From Trinickia mobilis (GTDB taxonomy: Bacteria > Pseudomonadota > Gammaproteobacteria > Burkholderiales > Burkholderiaceae): DNA of 64,000 bases. Within the stretch, counting starts at the first letter, position 1, and every line of letters starts with the position of its first letter. Position numbers and translations under genes: made by a program. This document shows, in pieces, positions 1 to 8,826 of this stretch. The DNA lies in contig NZ_JAFLRF010000020.1 in NCBI RefSeq assembly GCF_017315705.1, forward strand, positions 1 through 64,000. Direction: 5' to 3'. The notes beneath the pieces are model-generated. The model did not search any database and was not told where the DNA came from. It saw only the letters and a program-made list of their open reading frames with translations.

Positions 1-276
1 CACCTGCAGATAAACAAGCCCATCGTCGAGCTTGTTTAGTGAGATCAGCTCTTCGTGGATCTCCTTGAGGCGCGTCCCACTCATATCGAGCACCATTCCC
101 ACTTCGTTCAGGGATCTCATCAAACGCGCCATATGTGCGTCGAACTCGAGCATGCGTCCCTGCATCACGGAGGTCACTTCGTAGACGCCGTCTCCCATTG
201 TGAAGCCGCGGTCGAAGATCGACACGGCGGCTTCGGATTCGCGAACAAATCGCCCATTTACAAAGACTACTCGCAT
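1..276 (-). CDS. Class IV aminotransferase, D-amino acid aminotransferase-like (partial, N-terminus only)
   Basis: The first 92 codons of a minus-strand gene lie in the window; it runs off the left edge. The translation begins MRVVFVNGRF and carries FDRGFTMGDGVYEV at residues 21-34, the N-terminal signature of fold-type IV PLP aminotransferases of the D-alanine/branched-chain aminotransferase group. The catalytic lysine would be further downstream and is not visible. Start at 276 is preferred because GGAG lies 8 bases upstream; an in-frame ATG at 294 has no ribosome binding site. D-amino acid aminotransferase is the closest style, but a branched-chain or aminodeoxychorismate lyase paralogue cannot be excluded from this part alone. 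Confidence 0.75.
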   Translation of the reverse strand, partial: MRVVFVNGRFVRESEAAVSIFDRGFTMGDGVYEVTSVMQGRMLEFDAHMARLMRSLNEVGMVLDMSGTRLKEIHEELISLNKLDDGLVYLQV

Positions 277-649
277 ACGCTGAACTCCTGCCATTTACAG
301 TAAGTATTGAGCGCCAGTCAGCACACCGACGCCCGTGGCCTCCGAGCGCAATGCCGGGCCATCGCTCGCCGCTCTCCACGTCGAAGCTTCGTACACAACT
401 TCTCTCACTGAGGCGCACACCTCAGTGGAGACGGCCTTCCTCTGAAGGGCGCGTATCTACGATCGACGCTTCCTCCATCTTTCCTCGCACGATTTCATCG
501 AGCCCGGTCACCCCCGCGCCACCGGCGGGACCCGACATACACTTGGTCGGACCATTATTGCACGGAAGCGATATTTTCGCTTGCTCGCACGCAAATCACA
601 GATTAGTATTGGTCCTACCAACATCAACATACGCCAGTTCGAGGACCCT
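277..649. other. Intergenic region between divergent genes
   Basis: These 373 bases separate the leftward aminotransferase and rightward hpaH, so both promoters should lie here. No convincing coding sequence was found on either strand. The only structure seen is the short inverted repeat listed separately. Confidence 0.6.
566..582. promoter_or_regulatory. Inverted repeat upstream of hpaH, possible operator
   Basis: AAGCGA, five bases, TCGCTT. It is a perfect 6-bp inverted repeat about 70 bases upstream of the hpaH start. It could be an operator for a regulator of hpaH or of the divergent aminotransferase gene. Short repeats of this size occur by chance. Confidence 0.25.
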
Positions 650-1453
650 ATGCTTGACGCCAAAATCATCGACAGCCTTGCCCACGCTTACGACGATGCG
701 GAGAGGGAGCGGCAATGCATCCGCCCCTCTTCGGTGGTATATCCGGGCTTCACCAAAGAAGATGCTTATGCCGTGCAGCGTCGTTGGATAGAGCTCAAGG
801 TGGCGCGGGGCAACCAGGTTAAAGGCCACAAGATCGGCTTCACCTCACGCGCCATGCAGCGCCAGGTGGGCATCGATGAGCCTGATTACGGTGCGCTAAT
901 GGCCGATATGTTCTACTTAACGGGGGACGATCTCCCAATGTCCCGTTTCGTACAACCGTGGCTGGAATGCGAACTGGGATTCGTGCTGGGCAAGCGACTA
1001 GAGGGCCCCAACTGCACGATCTTTGACGTGTTGAACGCCACCGACTACGTCACGCCCGTCTGTGAGATCGTCGATAGTCGTACTCATCGCCTGGATCCCG
1101 AAACTGGCAGGCAGCGGTGTGTGCTTGACAACATCGCCGACAACGCCGGCAACGCCGCACTGATCGTGGGCGGCCGGCCGATCAAGCCCACAGAGCTCGA
1201 CCTGCGTTGGGTGTCCGTGCTATGCCATCGTAACAACACCATCGAAGAAACCGGTGTGGCCGCAGCCGTAATGAACCATCCGGCCAACGGCATTGCTTGG
1301 CTTGCCAACAAGCTCGCCCCATTTGACATTGGGCTCGAGCCCGGCCAATTTGTATTGGCCGGCTCCTTCATTGGCATGGTCGAAGCGCGAGCTGGCGATG
1401 TTTTCCACGCCGATTTTGGTTCTCTGGGCTCGATTTCGGCACGTTTCGTTTGA
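650..1453 (+). CDS. hpaH: 2-oxo-hept-4-ene-1,7-dioate hydratase
   Basis: The 267-residue product matches HpaH/HpcG, which hydrates 2-oxo-hept-4-ene-1,7-dioate to 2,4-dihydroxy-hept-2-ene-1,7-dioate in the meta-cleavage branch of homoprotocatechuate (4-hydroxyphenylacetate) degradation. Length is exactly that of the family. Typical stretches are GHKIGFTSRAMQ, EPDYGALMADMF, the metal-site region around ECELGFVLGK, DNAGNAALIVGGRPI and the C-terminal GSISARFV. Start at 650 is chosen because GAGGA precedes the ATG; the longer open frame from 581 has no such site. The other hpa genes are absent nearby, so the gene is isolated; related 2-keto-4-pentenoate hydratases act in other meta pathways, so the exact substrate is not certain. 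Confidence 0.88.
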   Translation: MLDAKIIDSLAHAYDDAERERQCIRPSSVVYPGFTKEDAYAVQRRWIELKVARGNQVKGHKIGFTSRAMQRQVGIDEPDYGALMADMFYLTGDDLPMSRFVQPWLECELGFVLGKRLEGPNCTIFDVLNATDYVTPVCEIVDSRTHRLDPETGRQRCVLDNIADNAGNAALIVGGRPIKPTELDLRWVSVLCHRNNTIEETGVAAAVMNHPANGIAWLANKLAPFDIGLEPGQFVLAGSFIGMVEARAGDVFHADFGSLGSISARFV

Positions 1454-1517
1454 ACGTAACAGTGACGTCGAACCGTGAGATATTCCCGTTGGTCATCGTA
1501 TTTTCCTCTTCCGTGAA

Positions 1518-1862
1518 GGGAAAACGCCCTACCAGAAGTTCGGCGGCACGCCGCCTGAGCACCTGCTGTTCGGCCTGCGGCAGGCGTTCGACATGCTCTT
1601 TGAGGAGGCACTCGGCAATGTCTTTCGTCGCCACAGACTGCTAGCAGAGGCGGTGCGCTGCGCTGTCTCAGTCTGGGCCGACAGCCAGGCAATCGATTTC
1701 AATATCATCGAACCCAACGCACGCTGCGACACCATCACGGCCGTGCTGACGAACGGCCACTCGAAAATAATCCGGGACTACGCGGAGAAACGGTGCGGTG
1801 TCATCTTAGCTGACGGCATCGCTGAACTTTCGGGGAAGGTTTTCCGCATCGCCCATATGGGA
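1518..1862 (+). pseudogene. Remnant of alanine-glyoxylate/serine-pyruvate-type class V aminotransferase (C-terminal part)
   Basis: Read in one frame this stretch gives a typical C-terminal domain of PLP-dependent alanine-glyoxylate aminotransferases: YQKFGGTPPEHLLFGLRQAF, then a VFRRHRLLAEAVR helix, FNIIEPNARCDTITAVL, and CGVILADGIAELSGKVFRIAH. The PLP-binding first two thirds of the protein are missing: an in-frame stop at 1476-1478 closes the frame upstream, and hpaH ends just before at 1453. After residues RIAHMG the similarity ends abruptly, although the frame stays open to 1997. This is read as a decayed gene fragment left by a deletion or recombination. The family assignment is by eye. 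Confidence 0.6.
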
Positions 1863-2187
1863 ATGCTCCTCGCGGCCCGCGAGGCAAGCCCCTTCGCTGC
1901 CAAACGCTCGAACACCATCGATGACTTCTGGAGGGAATATCGACCGGCCCCCGACTGCATGCGAGTTCGCCGAATGCGCCACGTTGCCTCCTCGTGACAA
2001 CGCCCCCATCCGCGCGTCAAACTTCTGATCCTGCGAAAGAGACTCCTAACCGAAAATGGGACGGGTCCGCTGCCCCATGTATACTTCTAGCCCCTACCCT
2101 CGCTTTCGCGTTCAGACATCCTGGATGTAATGGGCTAGTACAGTTGCCGACACACTCCAGGACACGAACTACCTCACCTTCATCACC
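1863..2187. other. Non-coding gap before GntR gene
   Basis: About 325 bases between the aminotransferase remnant and the GntR-family gene. No gene, hairpin or convincing promoter was recognised. Confidence 0.5.
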
Positions 2188-2874
2188 ATGACGTCGCTTC
2201 AGCTTTTTCATGTAAGACAATCGGACGCCATTGTCTCTCACATCAAGACCCTGATCGCGCAAAGGGTGTTGAAGCCGGGCGATCGGATTCCGTCAGAGCG
2301 CGATCTCGCAGCGGAACTCGGACTTGGACGGGGCACCGTACGTGAGGCAATGCAACAACTAGAAGCACTCGGCCTGGTTGAGCGCAAGCAGCGGGATCGA
2401 TACGTTAGTACGGGCAAAAGTGAGCCCAATGCCGCCAAGACTAGAGCAGTCGAGGACCAGCGTGAATTTCTACTGCAGGTAATCGATGTCCGAATAGGGC
2501 TAGAAAGTTGGGTCGCCGCGGAGGTCGCCGCGAAAGCGGAGGCGGCCGATGTTCGGAAGCTGAAGCGCATAGTCAGTGAATTGGATCGCGCTGCTTCGCT
2601 TCGGAGCGACATGTTGCTTCTTGATAGAGAGTTTCATCGCACACTGGTGGAGGCCACCAGAAATCCCGTCGTTCTGCAAGTGCTGGACAGCTTGTTGACA
2701 ATGATAAGCGCCATTGCAGCCTTCAAGAAGTTGACCCTTGATCCCGCCCACGCATTTCGCACGGATCTTCATCATGCAGTTGTCGATGCGATTGAGCGAC
2801 ACGATCCATCTGCTGCCCGTGCCGCAATGACAGCGCATCTGAAGTTCGTGCGCGATGCAGTTCAAGGGTTGTAG
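2188..2874 (+). CDS. GntR-family transcriptional regulator, FadR/FCD subgroup
   Basis: A 228-residue regulator with an N-terminal winged helix-turn-helix at about residues 8-75 (ERDLAAELGLGRGTVREAMQQLEALGLVE) and a C-terminal all-helical FCD effector domain (LDREFHRTLVEATRN, HHAVVDAIERHDPSAARAAM). FCD regulators usually bind organic acids or sugar acids and repress adjacent catabolic genes. It ends 60 bases before the convergent SMP-30 gene that closes the minus-strand transport operon, so it is positioned to control either that cluster or hpaH. The start follows the common layout of a short N-terminal lead before the first helix, but no strong ribosome binding site was seen. The effector is unknown. 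Confidence 0.85.
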   Translation: MTSLQLFHVRQSDAIVSHIKTLIAQRVLKPGDRIPSERDLAAELGLGRGTVREAMQQLEALGLVERKQRDRYVSTGKSEPNAAKTRAVEDQREFLLQVIDVRIGLESWVAAEVAAKAEAADVRKLKRIVSELDRAASLRSDMLLLDREFHRTLVEATRNPVVLQVLDSLLTMISAIAAFKKLTLDPAHAFRTDLHHAVVDAIERHDPSAARAAMTAHLKFVRDAVQGL

Positions 2875-2934
2875 CACCGGAAGCAAATGCCGAACGCTTG
2901 AAGTATTGCGCTGCCAGACAGAGCGCTCCTTCCT

Positions 2935-3849
2935 CTAACCAGCAAAGCGCGGTTCCGGCAAGCCTTTCACGCCTATCCCCGTTATTGCAAACAACCCGCC
3001 TTTGTCACGCTCCTTCTGTGGAATGCCCCACATTGGCCTGCCCATCGTCGTCACATAGAGCACATCCAGTTCGGGGCCACCGAACATGACACTGGTTAAA
3101 TTGCGTATCGGAAACGGCACCACGCGATCAATGCGGCCATCCGGCGCAAAGCGAAGAATCCGGCCGCCAAAGACCAGCGCTGTCCAGACGTACCCCTGCT
3201 CATCCACCGTTGCACCATCAAAGGTTCCGGCCATGCCCTTCGCTGACGCAAACACTCTGCGGTTTGACACCGCGCCGGTCTCGATGTCGTAATCGTAGGC
3301 GTACATCGTCCTGTCGAAAGTGTCGGTAAAGTAGAGCGTCCGGTTATCCGGGCTCCAGCATGGCCCGTTCGAACAACTGATCCCGCCCTCTAGACGTGTC
3401 ACTGTGCCGTCGCAGTCGAGCCGATAAAGACCTCCGCTGCGAGTGGGACGCTGGCCGCGGTTGGCGTCGTAGCGATCGAAGTCGTAAGCCATCGTGCCTG
3501 CTATGAACCGCCCACGCCGGTCCACCTTTCCGTCGTTGAAGCGCGTCTCGGGTTCATCGTGCTCCGGGTCTGCGATGCAACGCACGGTTTGCGCCTCGAA
3601 GTCGTAAAAATGCAAACCGTCAGCCAGCGCCACCACGGCACCGCCCTGCTCGCGCAACGCCATTGAACCGATATGCGCCGGCACGAAGTAGCGGCGTACA
3701 TCGCTTCCATCCGCCTGACAACTGTAGATTTCCGCGGCCGTGCTATCGATCCAGTACAGCCGTTGCTCCTTTACGTCCCACAGAGGCCCTTCACCCAAGT
3801 GATTTTTAGCGTCGACCAGCAAGCAGATCTCGACCATCAACGTCCCCAT
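2935..3849 (-). CDS. SMP-30/gluconolactonase/LRE family sugar lactonase
   Basis: The 304-residue product has the six-bladed propeller signatures of SMP-30 lactonases: the metal-ligand Glu in LGEGPLWD, RFNDGKVDRRGRF, SNGPCWSPDNRTLYFTDT, and GTFDGATVDEQGYVWTAL. These calcium- or zinc-dependent cytoplasmic enzymes hydrolyse aldonolactones such as glucono-, arabino- or xylonolactone. It is the last gene of the minus-strand ABC cluster, 67 bases below the fused permease, which fits hydrolysis of a lactone made from the imported sugar. The annotated start gives MGTLMVE; the ATG four codons later (3837) is an equally good start with GGGGA upstream. Substrate cannot be read from sequence. Confidence 0.88.
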   Translation of the reverse strand: MGTLMVEICLLVDAKNHLGEGPLWDVKEQRLYWIDSTAAEIYSCQADGSDVRRYFVPAHIGSMALREQGGAVVALADGLHFYDFEAQTVRCIADPEHDEPETRFNDGKVDRRGRFIAGTMAYDFDRYDANRGQRPTRSGGLYRLDCDGTVTRLEGGISCSNGPCWSPDNRTLYFTDTFDRTMYAYDYDIETGAVSNRRVFASAKGMAGTFDGATVDEQGYVWTALVFGGRILRFAPDGRIDRVVPFPIRNLTSVMFGGPELDVLYVTTMGRPMWGIPQKERDKGGLFAITGIGVKGLPEPRFAG

Positions 3850-3916
3850 TTCAAACCCCCGAGCCGATGACCGCAGTGACTCGAGTACTGTTCACCCTAG
3901 CCAATTCCCGAACATC

Positions 3917-6052
3917 TCAGGACTTCTTGTCGCGTAACGTGATCACCGCGGCTAGCACTACGATCCCGTTTATGATGTCACGCACGGCTGGCGGAACCGT
4001 GGTGCCGGCAAGGAGCGTTCCCAACGCGGTCAATAGCAGTGCGCCGCCGAAGACGCCCAGATAGTGACCTCGCCCGCCCGTGATCAGCGCGCCGCCCACC
4101 ACCACGATCGCAATCGAAGGTAGCAGGTAAGGGTCGCCCATGCCGAGGAATGCCTGGTTGCTGAAGCCAGCCAACAGAAGACCCGCGAGCGCAGAGCACA
4201 CACCCGACAGGCAGTACACCGCAATCAGCGTCGGTCCGACACGCACACCGGCAAGCTTCGCGGCGACCTGCGAATTACCGATCGCATGAACGCGGCGTCC
4301 AAACGGCGTGCGGTGCAGCAGCAACAATGCGACGACCAGGAACAGTGGAACGGACCACGCAGCCGGCGCCAGAGGGCCGATCCGGCCGTTCGTAAATCCG
4401 CTCAGCAGCGGAGGTGCCCAGCCCTGCGGCGACCCGTTGCTGTAGATTAGCGTCAGCCCCTGCAACAGACCATTCGCAGCAAGCGTAACGACGATGGGCG
4501 GCAACCCGAGCACGACCACACCGACGCCATTGAACAAGCCAGCCAGCAAGCCAACGCCCAGCGCCAGCGGCACCGCCCAGAGCGCGTCAACGTTGACGCC
4601 GTGCGTGATCCCGGTCAACAACACACCGGACAGGGTCATCAGCCACGGCACCGACAGGTCGAGTCCGCCCGTCATGATCACCGCCCCCTGGCCGAGGCCG
4701 AGGATAGCGAGGAACAAGGTGAGCGTCAGCATGCTGCTGACGAAGTTCGCGCTGACGATCACGCGCGGCCCGTACACGGCGCCGGTTATCACCAGCACTA
4801 CGGCGAGAAGCAGGTATGCAGGAACGATGTACTGCACCCATTCGCGGTTCTGTTCGATCCAGTTAGCGATGGCACTGCCTTTCAGTTCCGCGTTCTCCGC
4901 CAGACGAGTTGTACCGCCGGCAAAGCGTACTTGCCGTCCAGTGCCGTTTCGAGCGCGCGTACCGGTTCTCCAGGCTCGCATCCAGACGCCGACGTAGCGC
5001 ACGCTCTGATGGACCGCCGAGTGTTTGCCGACGGACGAGCCAAGTACCGCGAGAATCAGGATCGTCGCCTCCGCGATAGTCGTATAGAACGCTGACACGT
5101 TCAGCACGAGCAAGATATTGACCGTGATCATCAGCGTCATCGACGCGAACACCGTGCCGAGGCAGCCACCGCGCCCGCCGCCGAGCAGCGTGCCGCCTAA
5201 CACCACCGCGGTGAACATCGACAACATCAGCGGACGTCCGACAAGCGGATCCGCCGAACCTGTCTGCCCTGCCACATAGAGACCGGCCAGCGCGTAGCAC
5301 GCGCCCGCTACCGCGTAGGTCGCGATGCGATAGCGCGTGACCGGCACGCCGTTGGCATAGGCCCCTTCGGGGTCGCTGCCTAGCGCGTAGATGCCGACGC
5401 CGAAGCGTGTCTGGCGGATCAGCCACCATGCCAGAAGCGCCGCGGCCACGATGCCCGCCGACATCGGCAGTTTGTTCGGAATCAGATCCGCCGTGACGAG
5501 GTTGACGAACTGATCGCCGACGCTACCGCCTGGCTTGCTCTGGATCAGCAGCGTCAGTCCTTGCAACATGAACATCGTCGCCAGCGTGACGACAATGGAT
5601 TGCAAGCGAAACCACGCGATCAACGCGCCGTTGACAAAGCCCGCGCCCGCACCGATTGCGACGATCAGGGCGACACCGGCGAACTGTTCAAGCGGCGTGC
5701 CCCGCACAAAGTGCACAGCCAGCACGTTTGCGAGGGACACCACTGCGGCAGCGGACAAGTCGAAACCGCCGGTCAGTATGACGATCGTCTGGCCGATCGC
5801 CGCAAGTGCAAGCGTGGAGCCGCTCGAAATCACCGATCCGATGTCGTACAGACCAACGGGTGTCGCGGACAATGAAATCCACGCCACCATGATGGCGACC
5901 AGCGCGAGCACGGCAATGCCCAGTCCGCGATAACGATCGAATTTTGCAATGAGCTTGCAGATCGCGCTCGGACCCACGAGGTCCCCGCCGGGAACCGCAA
6001 CGGGGTAGTTTGCGATGGTCTTCACCCCTGTCTCGTTACTGCTGCATGTCAT
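3917..6052 (-). CDS. Fused tandem ABC sugar permease (two RbsC/XylH-like permeases in one chain)
   Basis: The 711-residue protein contains two complete BPD_transp_2-type permeases. Each half has its own signature: GQTIVILTGGFDLSAAAVVSL and LGGTLLGGGRGG in the first (about residues 50-345), GQGAVIMTGGLDLSVPWLMTL and VGGALITGGRGH in the second (about 410-711). The roughly 65-residue linker is rich in Arg and Gly and looks like formerly separate coding ends joined. Partner proteins upstream are a double ATPase 13 bases away and a binding protein. In the second ABC system of this window (53163-55206) the two permeases are separate genes. Start at 6052 has GGAG seven bases upstream. Specificity is presumably a pentose, hexose or derivative. 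Confidence 0.88.
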   Translation of the reverse strand: MTCSSNETGVKTIANYPVAVPGGDLVGPSAICKLIAKFDRYRGLGIAVLALVAIMVAWISLSATPVGLYDIGSVISSGSTLALAAIGQTIVILTGGFDLSAAAVVSLANVLAVHFVRGTPLEQFAGVALIVAIGAGAGFVNGALIAWFRLQSIVVTLATMFMLQGLTLLIQSKPGGSVGDQFVNLVTADLIPNKLPMSAGIVAAALLAWWLIRQTRFGVGIYALGSDPEGAYANGVPVTRYRIATYAVAGACYALAGLYVAGQTGSADPLVGRPLMLSMFTAVVLGGTLLGGGRGGCLGTVFASMTLMITVNILLVLNVSAFYTTIAEATILILAVLGSSVGKHSAVHQSVRYVGVWMRAWRTGTRARNGTGRQVRFAGGTTRLAENAELKGSAIANWIEQNREWVQYIVPAYLLLAVVLVITGAVYGPRVIVSANFVSSMLTLTLFLAILGLGQGAVIMTGGLDLSVPWLMTLSGVLLTGITHGVNVDALWAVPLALGVGLLAGLFNGVGVVVLGLPPIVVTLAANGLLQGLTLIYSNGSPQGWAPPLLSGFTNGRIGPLAPAAWSVPLFLVVALLLLHRTPFGRRVHAIGNSQVAAKLAGVRVGPTLIAVYCLSGVCSALAGLLLAGFSNQAFLGMGDPYLLPSIAIVVVGGALITGGRGHYLGVFGGALLLTALGTLLAGTTVPPAVRDIINGIVVLAAVITLRDKKS

Positions 6053-6065
6053 GGGCGGACTCCGT

Positions 6066-7595
6066 CTAGGTCGCGAGCATCTTGCGCATCACGTTCTCTT
6101 CGGTCAGTGCGTCGCCCGACAAGGCCGCGACGTTACGACCACGATAAACGACCGACACCCGGTCGCATACGTTCACGAGTTCCGGGACATCCGTCGAATA
6201 GAACAGCACGGCTCCGCCGGCCTTCGCAAACTCGCGCATCAACACGAAAATCTGATGCTTGGTGCCTACGTCGATGCCGCGGGTCGGATCGAACATCAGC
6301 CACACGCGGCTTTGCGTGAGCAGCCATTTCGCCATGGCGATCTTCTGCTGGTTGCCCCCCGAGAACGAAGAGCATGGCTTGTACAGTGCACGTGGATGGA
6401 CTTCCATCTGGGCAAGCGCGCCGCCAATCGCCTCTCGTTCGCGCTTGCGGTCGATCAGTCCCAGTCGGGTGTAGCCGCCGATCGTCGGCAACGACACGTT
6501 GTCGCCCCCTGACAAACGCAAGAACAGACCTTCCGTCTTGCGGTCCTCCGGCAGGAAGCTCGTCGACACGCCACTCTTGAGCGAGTCCGCCGTCGACGTC
6601 AGGGTCAATTTCGTGCCGTCGATGTAAATATCGCCCTCGTCGATGAGCCGCGCGCCGAAGAGCCCTTCGAACAACTCGCGTTGCCCCATCCCCTGCAGCG
6701 CGGCGATCCCGTGCACCTCACCGGCCCGAAGGGTCAGGTCGAAGCCATTGACGACCCCGTCGATGTGCACGCCGCTCGCTTCGAGCGCCGGGGCGCGGTC
6801 GTTCTCCACACTCGGCGCGAGCGTTTCCGGCGCGGGCTCTTTCGGCGGATACTTCGCCTGAAGCGACCGGCCGATGACAAGCCGGATGACCTCATCGTCG
6901 GAAATATCCGCAGCGTCGAATGCGCCCACGTCCTTGCCATTGCGGTAGATCGTCAGGCTGTCGCAGTACTCGCGAACTTCCTGCATCCGATGCGAGATGA
7001 ACACGAAGGTGACGCCGCGCGCCTTCAGCTCATCGATCCGGCGCGCGAGCCATTCGACGTCATGGCCCGACAGCGCCGAGGTCGGTTCATCGAGCAGCAA
7101 CACATCCGGATGCCGAACGATTGCCTTGGCGATCTCGATCTTCTGCCGCACCGGCAATGCAAGATCGCCGACAAACGCGCCAGGCTGCACATCGGTCAGC
7201 TCGAGCCGCTCGAGCCACTCGGCCGTCATCCGTTGCGCCTCGCGCCGCCGTATCCGGCCGAGCCAACCCGTCGGCTCATACGACATCAAGAGGTTTTGCG
7301 CGACCGTCAGGTCGGGCACGAGCGTCATCTCCTGAAATGCCGTCTGCACGCCGGCACGGTGGGCATCCCTCGGGCCGTGCATCTGCACCTCCTTGCCCAT
7401 GATCGAAATACGCCCCGAGTCCGGCTTCAGGAGCCCGGACAGCAGCTTGACGGTGGTCGATTTGCCCGCTCCGTTTTCACCCAGGAGCGCGTGCACGGCT
7501 CCGCGCCGCACGCGGAAAGATGCGCCGTCGAGCGCGACGGTTGCGCCAAAGCGCTTGGTCACATTCGACAAATCGAGCGCAAGATCCGTCTCCAT
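6066..7595 (-). CDS. ABC transporter ATP-binding protein, RbsA/XylG/MglA-like double ATPase
   Basis: A 509-residue protein with two ATPase domains in tandem, as usual for sugar importers of the CUT2 class. The first has Walker A GENGAGKST, Walker B LLLDEPTSAL and the H-loop FVFISHRM. The second has a degenerate P-loop region but keeps FSGGNQQKIAMAKWL and a Walker-B-like stretch ending FDPTRGIDVGTKHQ. It energises uptake through the fused permease downstream. A strong AGGAGG precedes the ATG. It lies 57 bases below the binding-protein gene and belongs to the same minus-strand operon. CUT2 ATPases of this type serve ribose, xylose, galactose, autoinducer-2 and others, so substrate is open. Confidence 0.92.
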   Translation of the reverse strand: METDLALDLSNVTKRFGATVALDGASFRVRRGAVHALLGENGAGKSTTVKLLSGLLKPDSGRISIMGKEVQMHGPRDAHRAGVQTAFQEMTLVPDLTVAQNLLMSYEPTGWLGRIRRREAQRMTAEWLERLELTDVQPGAFVGDLALPVRQKIEIAKAIVRHPDVLLLDEPTSALSGHDVEWLARRIDELKARGVTFVFISHRMQEVREYCDSLTIYRNGKDVGAFDAADISDDEVIRLVIGRSLQAKYPPKEPAPETLAPSVENDRAPALEASGVHIDGVVNGFDLTLRAGEVHGIAALQGMGQRELFEGLFGARLIDEGDIYIDGTKLTLTSTADSLKSGVSTSFLPEDRKTEGLFLRLSGGDNVSLPTIGGYTRLGLIDRKREREAIGGALAQMEVHPRALYKPCSSFSGGNQQKIAMAKWLLTQSRVWLMFDPTRGIDVGTKHQIFVLMREFAKAGGAVLFYSTDVPELVNVCDRVSVVYRGRNVAALSGDALTEENVMRKMLAT

Positions 7596-7652
7596 GACAC
7601 CCTCCTTCAGGCCGCCGCGCGACGCCGCGCGGCGAGCGATTTCCGACTCGCT

Positions 7653-8804
7653 TCAGTCCGGTTTGCCGTTCAAGGCAGCACTCAACCCCAGGTTCGAAGT
7701 CTCATCCGAGTAAATGTCGGCAAACCAGCCCGGCGGCACCTTGTCCGGAGAGATCGCCGTGCAGCCCCCACGCAGTTCGTCGATCGAACCGGTCGTGCAC
7801 AGCTTGGCCTGCGACGTTTCGACAAGCGGGAGCTTCAGCGTCACATGATTCGGAAAATCCTTTCCTTCGAGCTTGGCGACGGCGAGCTTGAGCGCGTAGG
7901 CGCCCGAAAACGGCGGCGACCCATACGCGATGGACGGATAGCCGATCGATCGATACGACCCGTTGCCCTTTACTGTTCCGGCCGGCAGCATCTGCACGAG
8001 GTGGCCGTTGGACGACTCACCTGCGCACGGCCTGATCTTGCCGTCCGGCACGCCCGCCTCGAGCTGCATCGAAGCCGCGGTGAAGCAGCCGACTTGCATC
8101 CATAGCCCATTGATCTTGTCCCAGCTGTTTGTCGCGAGAATCTTCGACAGCTCGGTCTTCGCGGTTGCCTGACTCCACATGCCGACGCCCTCTGCGACGA
8201 CCTTGATGTCGGGATACTTCGCGAATACCTGCTTCGCTGCTTCGGTGCGCGCGCGATCGACGGAAGTACCGGGCACGCCCGTAATCATGACGATATTGCC
8301 CTTGCGGTTGATCGTCTTCGCAAGCCACTCGGCGGTGGCGCGGCCCGCCTCGTGCTGATCGATCGTAATGTTGTGCGCACAGGGTTCGGTGACCTCGGAG
8401 TCGTAGGCGGCAACCACCACGCCTTTGGAACAAGCGTTCTTGATCGCCCGGTTCAGTGCGGTTGGAGAGACCGGGTAGACAATGATCGCGTTCGCGCCGG
8501 CCTGCACCATCGAATTGATCTGCTGTATCTGCTTCTGCGCGTCGGTCCCGGCTACCTGGACCTCGAGATCAACCTTGTCGCGCATTTCCGGGCTGGCCGC
8601 TTCTGCCTTGACCATATTGGCTGCCTCGGTCTGCCAATCGTTACCGACATAGCTCATCGACAAAAACACCTTGTACTTCCCTGCCGCGGCTGCAACGCCC
8701 GGCGTCGCAAGCGCCGCGGCACACGCCATGCCGAGGACGGTTTGGCACGCAATCCGGTTCGCGAGTGGCCTCGCGCGACGGTTCAACTGCATCAATCGAT
8801 TCAT
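7653..8804 (-). CDS. Periplasmic sugar-type substrate-binding protein
   Basis: 383 residues beginning with a basic, hydrophobic signal peptide ending near AAAAG (about residue 41), then a type I periplasmic binding fold: KVFLSMSYVGNDWQTEAANMVKAEA, the ALNRAIKNACSKG loop with VYPVSP before it, and VMITGVPGTSVDRARTEAA. The mature protein has several cysteines. It is clearly homologous to the binding protein of the second cluster (55247-56491), which shares SYSGNAWQSEAANIVKAL and ISPTALNRVVKRGCERG, so the two transporters probably take related ligands. GGAGG precedes the start. It is the first transporter gene of the operon, followed by ATPase and permease. Confidence 0.9.
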   Translation of the reverse strand: MNRLMQLNRRARPLANRIACQTVLGMACAAALATPGVAAAAGKYKVFLSMSYVGNDWQTEAANMVKAEAASPEMRDKVDLEVQVAGTDAQKQIQQINSMVQAGANAIIVYPVSPTALNRAIKNACSKGVVVAAYDSEVTEPCAHNITIDQHEAGRATAEWLAKTINRKGNIVMITGVPGTSVDRARTEAAKQVFAKYPDIKVVAEGVGMWSQATAKTELSKILATNSWDKINGLWMQVGCFTAASMQLEAGVPDGKIRPCAGESSNGHLVQMLPAGTVKGNGSYRSIGYPSIAYGSPPFSGAYALKLAVAKLEGKDFPNHVTLKLPLVETSQAKLCTTGSIDELRGGCTAISPDKVPPGWFADIYSDETSNLGLSAALNGKPD

Positions 8805-8826
8805 GTCTTCCTCCTAATCTCCATAG

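Noticed and set aside
2160-2190. CTACCTCACCTTC resembling an iteron core outside the origin
   Set aside because: Only part of the 16-base unit matches, and it stands alone; chance match.
6681-8105. Long plus-strand open frame (about 470 codons) opposite the ATPase and binding-protein genes
   Set aside because: Composition is Arg/His-rich without family resemblance; it is the mirror of well-supported genes in high-GC DNA and has no ribosome binding site.
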